Of a DNA stretch of 64,000 nt, positions 41,775-54,300 are shown in pieces. Numbering within the stretch: the stretch's first letter is position 1; each line of letters opens with the position of its first letter. A program made the position numbers and the translations under genes. The stretch is taken from positions 496,001 through 560,000 of the forward strand of contig JAZGUH010000443.1 in NCBI GenBank assembly GCA_037893225.1, given 5' to 3'. The notes under the pieces were generated by a model. That model had not been told where the DNA came from and made no database searches. It saw nothing but the letters and a program-made list of their open reading frames with translations. The stretch is from Hippasteria phrygiana. Lineage: Eukaryota > Echinodermata > Asteroidea > Valvatida > Goniasteridae.

Positions 41775-42186
41775 ATGGCGGAAGCAACCAATCCTGCGTA
41801 CAGTCCAGACCAATACAGCACGGCACCATCCCGGCTCAACTTGCCCCAACCCCGGCAGCGGTTCCCCTGGAGTTTGAGCGGCCGTGCCGACGACGCGGGA
41901 CACGGTACCTTCTACCGGCCGTCATGGGCCGGGATGGACGAGTTCGCCATAGAGGCGAGGTCCAGCCACCCTTTCTGGCGGGCGATGCGTCTGGCCCTGC
42001 TGGTGATGATCGTGGTTTGTTGGCTGTCGTTATTCATCGCGGCCATCGTGGTGATAGCCAAAGGGGACTCGTACCAGTGCCCGGGCGGGGATAAGACGCG
42101 GCGGTGGTTCGAGACCGCGGTCGGTTACCAGATCGTCCCTGCTTCCTTTCAGGACAGCGACGGAGATGGTTATGGAGACATACAAG
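41775..42186 (+). CDS. SLC3-like exon 1: cytosolic tail, membrane helix, start of amylase fold
   Basis: Residues 1-137. The Pro-rich cytosolic N-terminus is followed by LALLVMIVVCWLSLFIAAIV and DSYQC. It ends with a phase-1 donor, CAAG|GTAGGT. Confidence 0.93.
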
Positions 42187-42332
42187 GTAGGTATATAATT
42201 CTGGAAGATTTCAATTTATTAAGATCCCACCAAAATGTGTCAAGAACAGACAAATATTGGAAAGTAACCAACCCTCCTTGATGACAAGTTTACATTTTGT
42301 ACAGTTGGCAGCATGTGCAAAACACTTTTGAA

Positions 42333-42366
<34 letters not shown>

Positions 42367-45300
42367 TAGGCCGGCCGGCTGCTGCCCTTTTATATGTTTT
42401 TCTTTATGCCGAACTGTTGATTGGTATTTAGCTGTTGTTTGCTCAGCATGAAAATCACACGGATTCTGCTGCATATGTTTTTGATAAACAAGACCTTTTG
42501 TGCTAAGTAAATTTGTGTGCTTAGCAGCGCTATGAAATTGGTTTCTGTTAGTTTAACATTTAGTCAGTAAAATTCGTGAAAAATGAGTTAGACCTGACGT
42601 GTTGAGTTTCAGAATGACCATATAGGGCCTACACTGTATGTGCACAGTAAACACACTTCCTCCCCTATTTTGCACAAAAGTATTCCGAAAAAGGATGTAC
42701 TTGAACCTATGCAGTTCTAAACAAGGTACCCACCGTAGCAAACCAGAAAAGAAAAGCAAAACATCGTGAAGGTCTTATTTTGCGTGTATATGGGTAAAAA
42801 CAAAACAAAGAGGTTAAATGGCTCCACTAACGTTGAGAAAGTGTGTCCACCACCACCCCCCCCCCCCCCCCCCCCCCCCCCCGAGCCCCCTACTTGAAAT
42901 CAAGTCGGTAATTGGTCGGCTTTAGTCCGCCTGCGCCGCCGCGTATTATAATACTTATTACACCGCACTTTCCACTTCCAGGGGTTACGTGTAGCGAGCG
43001 GTATAATAACATGTTCTGTGCAATAACGTTCTGTGCAACCTCTGCCCCAAGATGCGTGTGCGTCAACTGTCCAATTACCAACTTAATTAACAATCTGCAA
43101 CTTTTGTTGTGCACAAGACACCATGCCTGCTACCGAATTTGGACGGAGCACTCTGATTGGCTAAGAGTCAAGAAAATATGAATATTTATTTATGGTGCAG
43201 TTTGATTGGTTAAGAATAAAGAGAATGAATATCCATGTTAACTTACATCTTTCAGCGCTAACCGCATGTGCACAGCTTGTAAACAAGGTCGTACAGGTAT
43301 CGCGGTCACACGCGCGTGAGCACCATATATAGTTACATTTACAACAGGCGCGCCCTCATTCTTTGAAGTGGGTTTGAGATAACTTCTTGTATAGTTCACT
43401 TTTCGCTTTTTCGAAAAAAACTTCCTTACACTGACCTAGAAAAAACAAACAAATCCCCATAACTTTAATGGATGCTTCTTAGTCAGATAAGCTATCATTA
43501 GCTGCTTTATGATTCATGCCTGGTTGCATATTTGAATATCCGCCTGGAGTCAAGTCGTTAGACCGGAATATGGAGGAAGGAAGACATGTCGGAACTTTAC
43601 GAAAAGCGGGCGTATTAATTTAACCTAACGTACCGCGCTGGTAATATGATAATGACGGCGCCTGCGGACAAAACACGACTGTCTAAAACGACTTGTCTTC
43701 AAGTCTACCCCCCCCCCCCCCCCCTCTAGAGGTGTCCCTTATAGCAACAGCCATCCACCATATTGCCTGCAGCACCAGTGCCCAAATACTTCTCAAGTGG
43801 GAAAGGTAAGTTTGTTTCACCATTCAAACAATTTGTACTATCTTATTACTGATGTTTTTTATAGTGACTAGTTTCTGAGTATTTTAGGCTCTAGTAATAA
43901 GCTACAAAATAAGGTTAAAAAGATGCGTTATTGTAGTCCCTGTTTTGCGTAGTAAGTTTACAAATGTCACATGGGCCACTGGGGCTAGTTGGAAAATTTC
44001 GAAGGGGGCTAGCTGGAACATGTTCCAACAAACCCCAACATAATGATTATATAATTATAAATGAAGTGCCCTTTGAATACAAGTTTTACTCTATTTTCAT
44101 GTATGAAGGAAGTGCCTTTTGGATGGAGGTTCTAATCAATCAATTTTTAAACTTTTTGTGCACCATAAAGTTAGATGTAGGCCTAAATGTACTGCAAATA
44201 ATAGATGTAGACCTATATCTGTTGTAACAATATTTAAATGAGCAAAGCATAGAATGTTGGCTATTACTATTATAACTATAGGCGTATATAGCGCTCATTT
44301 CATTTTTCACCTTGGCCTATAGATACATCTGTTGTATGCCTACAACATTTCAATGAGAAAAACATGGATCGTTGGCTAATCCTGTGTTTTAGTCATCTTC
44401 ACTTTGCACAACCCTTTTAACAGATTTTTTCTTTTTGTTCCTTTTTAGCAATCAAGATGCCATGGAACTATAAATGCAAAACTACAAACCCCACCAGACC
44501 CAAACAGACGTTATGGAGCGAGCCGTGCGAGAAGTGCTAGTCAATCGAAGACAAGTTCGAACTGTTGCAACTTCCTGCATATTCATTTTAGTTATTTTTT
44601 TGTTTACATGCTGGGTGCATGGCCTAGAGTGCTTGGAATTTTTTTTTTTACTTAAACGCAAATAATATATGTAGTTTTAAGTCATTATAGTATACTTTCT
44701 AAATAACCCCATACCATGTTTCAACTTACCCCATACCATGTTCCAACTTACCCCATACCATGTTCCAACTTACCCCATAGGTGGGGTAAGTTGGAACACA
44801 TGACATAGTCGTGTTCAAGGTGGATATTTTTATAAGCTACTTTTGTAACACACATGTAAATGCATAAACTGGTATAGTTATTGTTTCTTGAATAAAATAT
44901 GTTTGTGTTATATTGACGTTTTTGCGAAAATCGTTCCAACTAACCGCCATCTCCCCTAACCTTATCAAGATTTGTTTCATGTTAGACTTAGATTATTAGC
45001 ATTTACATGTAGTGCTTTCGTATATATAGATCCTGTGAGAAATATCTAAATCTGTGTTTCTCTGAAAAACAAATATGCGTTATGTTCATAATTAGTCTTG
45101 CGAAAGAAATGGTCGGTTTTTGTGGTCGAACATACGACCCTTTTATGTAAGTTTTTAACTATCAATACATGTACTTTACAGGAATCATTACTCGGTTGGA
45201 CTATTTGGTATACCTGGGTGTAGATAACATCTGGTTGGGTCCGGTGTTTAAGTCGCCCGGTGTAGATCTCTGGATGGACATCACCGATCTCACGGCAGTC

Positions 45301-48300
45301 GATGGAGTCTACGGCACAATGCAGGACTTTGAGGAGCTTGTGACGGCCGTACACAAAAAAAGTATGTCTGTTTACGTACATAGATAATTGCTTGTCAACA
45401 TTTCGAAGAGTAATATTCTTTCAGAAGTCACTTTTAATAATTGCATGTAGGCCTACAGCATCAACTTCTAAAATTTTACTATTTGTAAACAAATATTATA
45501 TACATTGTAGAAGGTGATTATGAATGATGTTTTTGAGATTGATATACATGCCACTGCCAACATTTGAAACTAATTGACGCACTGAAACAAGGCGGACTAC
45601 ATCCGTAGTGATTACTCTTCAATAAAGAGGCACTATTCTACCACTTCTTCCACCGCTAACCCGTTATGATAATCAGTTAGTAGGCGTAAAGGTTGCCAAC
45701 GGCGCACTTCTTTTTATATTTTTTAAAATAGAAAATGCCCCTTCAGCTCTTTGTTCTTCAGCCTACGTTCTGTAACTACATGTGACTTGGCACCATGAAA
45801 CTGGTGGAGAGTAGCAAAAGTTGAAAATTCAGAATACTGAAAGTGTGTGACCAATAAGCATCAATTTAACGTGTTGTGTGATACTTTAGATCATTCCTAG
45901 CCCACGACCCTTCGTTTTGATAAAAAAATGAAGCTCAGTGTGTCAGTGCGAACCACACCCTCAGTGCTAAAAGAAAAGAAGAAAATGCCCGGAAACATCG
46001 TTTCAAAATGTAGTAATACAAGTTTAGGATTTAGCGGAAAGGTTCTTCTATTGATTCAAACATTTTAAAATGCAGCGAAAATAATTGTTACTTCTGCTTG
46101 TGTCTCCGAATGCCATCGTGCGATTTTTTGCTCATTTCAGTGGGTAACGGTCACATTTCTGTAAAGGCTATTAAACTCTCCACCCGCTTTCCAAAATGTG
46201 CCGCCCCCCAAAACAAATTTCTACAAAACCCGGATGCAATCGGGGACCTCCTATTGTCCTCCTATTGTTCATACTTTAACTTTTTGGCAAGGGCCCTCAT
46301 TGGTTTTGTACACGATTTTTAAACGGGGACCTTTCTCAATCGGGGACCCTATTGTCCTCTATTGTTAAAGGTCCCCTGTTGAATGCGAAAACAAACTCTC
46401 ACACACCCCCGTCGAAAATCCTGTTTATCGAGCATGTCAGTCATTGCAGTTATGTTAAAACAAAACACAACAGCTGAGTTCCAGACTGAAAACACATTTA
46501 AACATATATTTGAAAGTAGGCCTATACTTTGCAATTCCCCCTTACAGAGATGAGGCTGGTTTTGGAGTTTATCCCAAACCATACCAGCGAACAACACCCA
46601 TGGTTTCAAGCCAGTCGGCAGGGCCCTGATAATGATTACAGTGACTACTACATCTGGGCAGACGGCACAGACGGTGGACCGCCACAATACACGGTATAGT
46701 ATTATTAATATGTCCTCATAGAAGTGAAAGTTAATGTTATTGCTTGGTCTCAATTTATAGGACTTACTCTTGAACCAGACAACGTCTGCTCAGCAGGAAG
46801 GTGTGGACCGTTTTTAGACACAAGACTCAAATATAGAGAATCACCGAACCTCATGATGTTTAGTTATAGGTCATGTTGCCAGTGGATTTGGTACGAAAAT
46901 CCAGATGTACCGAGCGGTATCAAACTGATTTTGCAGTAGAGTTTTGTCTTCAGCTGCGGCAAGTTCTTGATGGATCCAAAGCATGCCTGTAGAATGGTGC
47001 ACGAAGGCAGAAACAGCAATGGAAAGCTTCCTTGAGTTGGCAACAAGGAGGGCAGTTTTCCTGGTTATACAACAAGCAAGAAAGAAGGGGTTTACCCCTA
47101 AACTCCGATTACACCCTGGTCCCTGGACCAGCTGTTGGACGTAACCTTCAGACTCCAGCTGAACAGAGGCCCCACTATATCGTGTAAGTTCCTTAAGACC
47201 AGCTTAAGCCCTACCGAGGTGAAGATACCGAGCCGTGGAACCGACAGCACTGTCGTACCAACCAAGTGGTCGAAAAGTTGTCGAACGAGACACAATGCGA
47301 CGAAGTCTTAGATACATGTAAAAGCCTAGCAGAAGGGTAGATTCCTAAAATATGGACTAAGGAGCCGGAGCCGTCCATGCAAGAGGGGGAAATACCAAGA
47401 CGGTACCCCAAGAGGCAACACCGTTTGGCAGCCACGTACGTATACCGAGAGTGCTAATGCAGAGATTACAGCCATCGGGAGTTCTTGGCAGAAGTTGACA
47501 AGATGATGACACACGCCGTACCCTCTTCGAGAGCTCCCCATCATCGATGCCGCCTCGAGTCCGGTGGAGACCACTGCCCAACCAAAGAAGTGAGCAGACG
47601 ATCGAGAGGTGCTCGGATCCGTGAGAGTCATCCGTCATGCGTACGCGAACAGTATGAGCGACGGGACAACGTGACAACCACTTCTGAGTATCGTGGACTT
47701 GCCCATCGTTAGCGTGCCGAACAGTGGACAGTGGAATCCATAGTGGAAGTCATCATGTAAAATCATTGTAAATAATATAGTTCATTTGATTTGATTTGAT
47801 TCCAGAAACAAAGAGAAAATGTTTACCCATTGTATTTATCCCATATAGAAGTGTCATCTTTTTGCCACTTGTTATTTGTAACATTACTTCTATATTCTTC
47901 AGAAAAACGTTTTGCAAAACACTGGGGCGAGGTTTAAAAGAATAGTGAACCTCAAATAAGTGCAGAAGGTCAATTGAACTTAACGTTTATAATTAATGTA
48001 TTTATTGTATAAGAAAACAGGTTTGTATCTGGCACTAATATATTTGAGAAGTAATTTGCATACTATTTTCTTTAATTATAATGAAACGACGTTTCAAGCT
48101 TAGCTTAGGTAGTTGTTTTGAATAGAGATGTAGTAAACCTTGTCATTCCTGTTGTGCCCATTATCCCATGAGAGTGTTAAGAATAAACCAGTTGTGAGTT
48201 CGTTGTAACTCTGTTGCAGCGGCGACGATTTCTTGTCAAGGTTGCGGGACGGAGTACACAACCAACAATAATTGTTAAGCGCTTTGTACTCGGTGTCTCT

Positions 48301-51300
48301 TGTGTATCCTGGGAAATTTTTGAAAATGTGTGCTGATCTTTGTGTATTCTGGCGCATGTAAAAGCCAATGACCCATGAAATGCATATGACAAGCCTTGGG
48401 GCGGGGGGGGGGGGGGGGGGGGCACTGCCATAGCCGTCTCCTCCGCAAAAAGTAATATTGGTGGGGGGGACCTTTCTCAACCGGGGACCCTTTTGTCCTC
48501 TATGTTAAAGGTCCCCTGCAAAAACACACCCACTCATTTGGAGCCATTGTATCTTCCAATGCATAATCTACGAAAGGTTGAAGGTAAACAATACATTGAC
48601 ATAAAACATTTTCCAGTATAGAACGGCAATGATACAGGTTGGGGTTGGTCGTGGGACTCGACGAGACGCCAATGGTACCTGTACTCGTTCATGAAGGAGG
48701 AACCCGATCTGAAGTACAGAAACCCCGCAGTCGTCAGTGATGTTAAGGTATACGAAGTTGTTTTATCGTGGACTATTGAGTGGACTCTCTTGTAATTTAT
48801 TTTTGTTGTTATGGACGATCATCAGTTGTTAGTTTGGCTAAAGTGATCGACAATTTAGAAACTCGCCTGATATAGCGTTTGATTCACGTTACTGTCTGTA
48901 TGCACTCGGGGGGGGGGGGGGGGGGGGGGGGGGTCGCGAACGCCCCCCCCCCAATTTCCTCCCCCAAAGTCCACGTTTTTTCTATAGAATCAGTGAAGGC
49001 CCACAATCTTGTAAGTTGATGCGTCCTGTTCGTGTGTGTGTTCGTGCATGTGTAATGACTATTGGAAGTGCCGGTGTAGCGTGAATTTCAGTCACTATGA
49101 AATACGGGCCTAAGTGGAGATTATTAGAGTGGCTGGTCGCGGGAGAAGGTTTAACCAATAATAGGGAAAAGGAGTCCGATTTTCATATGACACCGGCATT
49201 GGAAAAGGGGACTCAACCCCTCCCCCATGCGCTTTTAAAAATATTTAGCCCAGCCCAAAATTTTCGGGGTATACCTTTTTAACGAAAATTGTACAATTTG
49301 ATCGGAATATTTGGTTACGCACCCCACATTAAATGCGTACTGGCCTGACACAATTTAAATTTATCATCATTCATATTTTTCTAATTAATGACATTCGGGT
49401 TAGGGGAATTACAGGGCGGGCGTTTTTATATTCTTCAAGGAAAAAAAAACAAAACCAAAACACCCCATAAAAAAAATATAAAAAAATAAATATATAGAAA
49501 ATATCTCGGCCAGGACCAAAACAACGACGAGACGACGACAAAAGATAAGCCCAGCATTCTGTGTACGTCTTCAAAGAGGTTAAAATGAATCTGAGCGCCT
49601 TGCAACCAAAAAAATCGTGTTGTCCTATTTGATTCAGGCTATTCTAAAGATTTGCTCCAATAATTTGTCCCCGTTTTTACTAAGGGGCTGACATGCCAGT
49701 AGCAATGCCTTTTCATTGTGCGAATCAATATACATCAGTGCCTGCATAGAGTACCGAAGTGATGACGTCAATAAATGCAATGTTTGGAACCAGAATATAT
49801 TCTAAACTGCATGTGTTTGGAACCAGTTGCCGCGGGAACCAGTTGCCGCGGCAACTGACGTCAGACTTCGGTACTCTATTGCAAGGCAGACAGGTGACGG
49901 TATCAAATTATAATTTTGAAGTAAATTTTGTAAATTAATCAACTTAAGTATTCCAAACACGTTTTCTAGGCGGCTCTGAAGTTTTGGCTAGAGATGGGCG
50001 TAGATGGGTTTTATATGAGGCACACCAACCGGCTGTTCGAACCGTGGATGCAGAAAGATAGCCCCAGCACCGGTAACGCAGAGCAGGGGGGCGGTGCTAC
50101 ATCATCAGAAGGCAGCAATGCATTGGTATGTAACTCATGATACGAATGGAAGCATGTGCTGATGTCCATTATTGCATCTGTTCAATAAAGCACCGAATTA
50201 TTCCTGGGTCACTAAAGCAACCAGGTTACCGTTAAACTATAATTCCACCCAAATCTGCTAATTAATGCGAAAGGAAGCATCGGTGGAGAGACTACTGGCA
50301 ACGTATCTTGCTCGGGGACACAAGCACCATGGTCCTCCCACTTCGATCGCAGACCATTTATAAATAGTCCAATGTATAGACCACGAACCACTCTCTACTT
50401 AAACGTATTGTGACCCAGACAAGCGATTAGCCAATCCAAACAGAATAGCAGAACTGATATAAAAATGTACAGTTTATTTACTCTCAAATCTTCCACTGTC
50501 CCGGTTTGGTTTCGCCGAGTTTGTGTCAACTTTATTAAAGCCGTACTTTTTATCAGACGTTGACGCTCTTTTTTATGGAAGTCGCCCAAATTCACGGCTA
50601 AAAGCCACTCTAAGTAAAGGGCTACAACAGAGGTGGTGGGGTTGGCAACATTTTAGGTAGCCAGCCCTGCCACGTGACCCTTACGGTTTTCTTGGGTCCA
50701 GATCTAAACGGAGGATAAATCTTCAAATAGATAGCAGAGAAATTATCCCAATTTTCAGACCTGTAGACTCAGGCGGGGTAACCTCCACCTTTGGTGAGAT
50801 CAACTCACCTCTCCCTTCCCAGTGCCCACCCCACCCCACCCCCACCCCACTTGATGGAAAAAAAGTTTCATCACAAGTTATCTATCGGAAATTTGATTTG
50901 CCTGCAATGCGCCTATCAATTGAATCCATCCTCGTCATCTGATTGGTCAAAGCGCAACCGATGGTGTGACCGTGCAATGGAAGTATTATTCACAGCTGAA
51001 TAGAACTTTTATTTTTGCGGTGCGGTGTGCGTTGGTACGAATAATTCAATGCACGTGATCAAATCAACGATCCACCATTCACATGGCGGGGATTTATTCA
51101 GGAGTTGTATAATACTTTTAGACCGTGAGCTTGTCATTTTGGGAGTGAGTGGTGATATTGTAAAAGTAGCGAATACCACGTGACACGTTCTAAGCCAATG
51201 CCAAAGCCAATCAAAATATAGAATCTGTGCATGAGGTGTTATAAAACTAATTATATCAACTTTTCAGGAAGCGAGTATGGATATATTGGATGTGATAAGT

Positions 51301-54300
51301 GGATGGCGCCATCTTCTTGATCAGTACGAAGTGTCAAACGGCACGCAAGACAACTCCAAGTAAGCTTGATACCTAGAGTTAAAGAATACGAACACAAAAA
51401 CGGCTGACAATTCCATAGAATTTGTTCAGCACCAACAAAAATTAGGAATATTAGGTCACCAGTACAGTAAGGTCTGCACAAGTAAGCCTGAAGTCGTGGG
51501 TTCGAGTCCGACCCGAGTAAGCCTGGGATTTTATTCCCACAGGTTCTCAGAAAGCACAGAGTATACAGTGATTTATACACTACGTCGAAAGGGCAAAAAT
51601 CTCTCCGAATTTTCATCATCCCCGACGCAAATTCCATCTTCTCACCAACCTCCTTTTTGCTGCGATAAAACGTCCATGACAACGGCTTTAAATAATGTTT
51701 TGCTTTCTGTTTTGAATTGAGGAATACCGAATATTAATGTCACATTGCAAGAATTCAAGACAACAGATGGACGAAAACAGAATGGCAACCACGAACAGGC
51801 AAACGTAGAGGATGTAGACAAAAAGATAGAGAGATGACATGATGTATTCATGAGGAGGGCTTTGTCCAACACATGGATGAACTATAGCCTATGATGATGA
51901 TGATGATGATGAATATTGGTGTCCAGCATAGTTTCCCCTAATTATATTTTCCGCCTAAAATTGCTTCCTATAGGCTCCTTGTGATAGACACCGGCAGTGA
52001 TGTTGCCCTGTCAACGCTGGTGTACAGTAATAAATCGTTAGGAACAGGGCGAGCCGACTTTCCTGTCAACTTTCTGTTTCTTGGCATGGCCTCACCACTG
52101 AACGGGCATCAGGTGCGGGCTGCAGTAGACAACTGGATCTCCGCTGGGCCTGTCGACAGCTCCAGACACTGGGCTGTAAGTTATTGAGGGACCCTGAATT
52201 ATCAGTTATTTGACGCCTGTAAAGTAAATCAAAGAAATTTGCACTTACTCCGGAAACTTTTGCAACTCCTGAATGTTTTTTAAATAAAAAAAACCAATTG
52301 AACTCTTAAGGGAGCATATTCATTTCGGAATGATTGTCTGAATGGACCTACATCCGTCACCGTCTGTGTTCAGAAGGTCTCTCAGTAGTCGCATTTTACG
52401 TACTTTCTCTCGCTATGTAAGTTTTGCGGACATTATTTTGCCTACGTTATGTGGTGCATATAAAGCGCGTCACCCACCCCTGTTCCGGGTCATGAGATCA
52501 GTTTGATGCAGCAGGTCGAGATCAGCGCTTTCTGTTGTCTACTCTGACTTGCTTGAGACGAGTAGTTTATAAGGAAAAGTGTCTTGTCTAAGGGCACAAA
52601 TACCATAATCCCTTGGCGATGTATACCACTGGACCATGACCGTTAAATACGCTAAAAGACACTATTCATGATTGCCAGTTACAGGCAATCATTCTAGGTG
52701 AAATTGAAACTTTGAAAGATGGTACAATTTTTCTCGTTTTTGACTTTTGCTCTTCTCGGCCCAGAGGAAAAGTGTGAGGCAAAATATGCAGACGTGATAA
52801 AAACCGTTTGGGATGGTTTTTCTTCAAAATTTGTTCGCTTTTGTTGTCGTTTGCATAACTGTACCAAGCCGGGTGTGGTACGACACAGGTCATGGAATTG
52901 TCTAACAGCGTTACTTGACATTGTTTGATCTTTAAAATCTGGAAGCCTCAAGTTGATAATTTTTTACCTAGTTCAAAATTCTAACTAAGGCTCTCGGCTT
53001 CCACGGTACGACGATCATGGTAAGATTATTTTCACCCATCCCAGGTCGGGTTACCAGACGTACGCCGTGCTGCGTCCCGCTTCGGTGAACGCTTTGCCCG
53101 TGCAATGCTGTTCCTGGTGCTCATGCTGCCTGGCTCCCCTCTCATCTACTACGGCGATGAGATCGGCATGGCGGACGGGATAAAGATGAATGGGCCCATG
53201 CCATATGATCCTGCGACTCAAGCGGTAAGTTTAATGTAGGAATTGAGTCGTGGAGACTGATCAAGACGGTTTTAATTCAATAATAGGGGCAGTCTGTGCG
53301 GATCTTGATCAGTTTTATTTAGACGGGGGAGTTCTAAAATTACCTTTTAAGGACCGGATTTTCGAAAATGTCTTATTACTAAAAATAATAAGTCTTTGTC
53401 ACGGTGATTCCCTTGACTAAAATACTAAAAGAAAGGGCAGCTATTGGCCAATGGTAATCACAAAATGTATCTACAAAATGGGAGGATTGGGTTGGAGTAT
53501 ATTTTACTCGCCATTTAGATTCATATGCGAAATACAATTTTTTGTAGTGCCCCCTGAACAAAGATATCGATAAAATTGGGATATCGCCATCAACAAAGCA
53601 ATACAGTTCCGTTGTTAAAGCGACACGTTGCCTTCAAAGCGCCCAATTGGGCAACAAAAGCGTTGGTTGTAAAATTGCTATGGTTAGAAAGATCATTAAA
53701 AATGATTAATTTAATAATAATGTACTCAACCATTTTTTTTTAAATGCGCTGTTTGTCTAATAATCATTGACGAAAATACTTTCGGGGACGAAAGTTTGGT
53801 TCTGAAAAGTCGGACCATTGGAAATCGGATAGTATACGCGTTGTATTTCTTCGTCAATGATTTCGGACAAACGGCATATTTTCAAGGGATAGTCGTAACA
53901 TAGGCGTAGCAAGGTCATTTTTATTGGGGGGGGCGGGGGGGTAGACGTGAAAAGGGGCACTCGATATATCGGGGGCACAGAGAGCACGAACATTTTTCAG
54001 TTAGGGCACAGGGGGCACGTAACACTTTTTCAGTGGGGGCACAGGGGGAACTATAATTTCCAGAGAGGGCACACTAGGGCCAGCAGCATGAAGGAAAGTA
54101 TTTTAATGTTCCGGCGATTGTTTACTTACGGTCCCCGTTCCTATAAGAGAACAACACCTACTTTGAAGTAACATATATGTCGTAGATAGAGGGCAGTGTT
54201 TTGATTTGTTTGTGGGAAATTTATCCCCCCGCTGGCTACACCTATGTCGTAAACTTTATTATGTTAAACGTCTTGATCTTTCCAACCATAACAATTTTAG

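Larger units (their letters stand above)
42187..45181. other. SLC3-like intron 1 with repeats
   Basis: It contains a G run of about 31 at 42334-42364 followed by CCTAGGCCGGCCGGC, and a degraded CAGGGGC-family MITE at about 42430-42545. C runs are at 42857-42882 and 43709-43724. A MITE of the TCAAGTCGTTAGAC family lies at 43555-43701, preceded by 43514-43547, which matches 23138-23172 inverted. No exon recognised. Confidence 0.6.

Noticed and set aside
43964..44227. 87-codon ORF in SLC3-like intron 1
   Set aside because: No motif is present, and it would break the SLC3 frame if included. The direct 42186-45182 junction is in phase and gives family-typical sequence.
47326..47677. Two overlapping minus-strand ORFs of about 100 codons in SLC3-like intron 3
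   Set aside because: No domain recognised. The GC-rich tract ends in a short tandem tail and is more likely part of an unclassified repeat.
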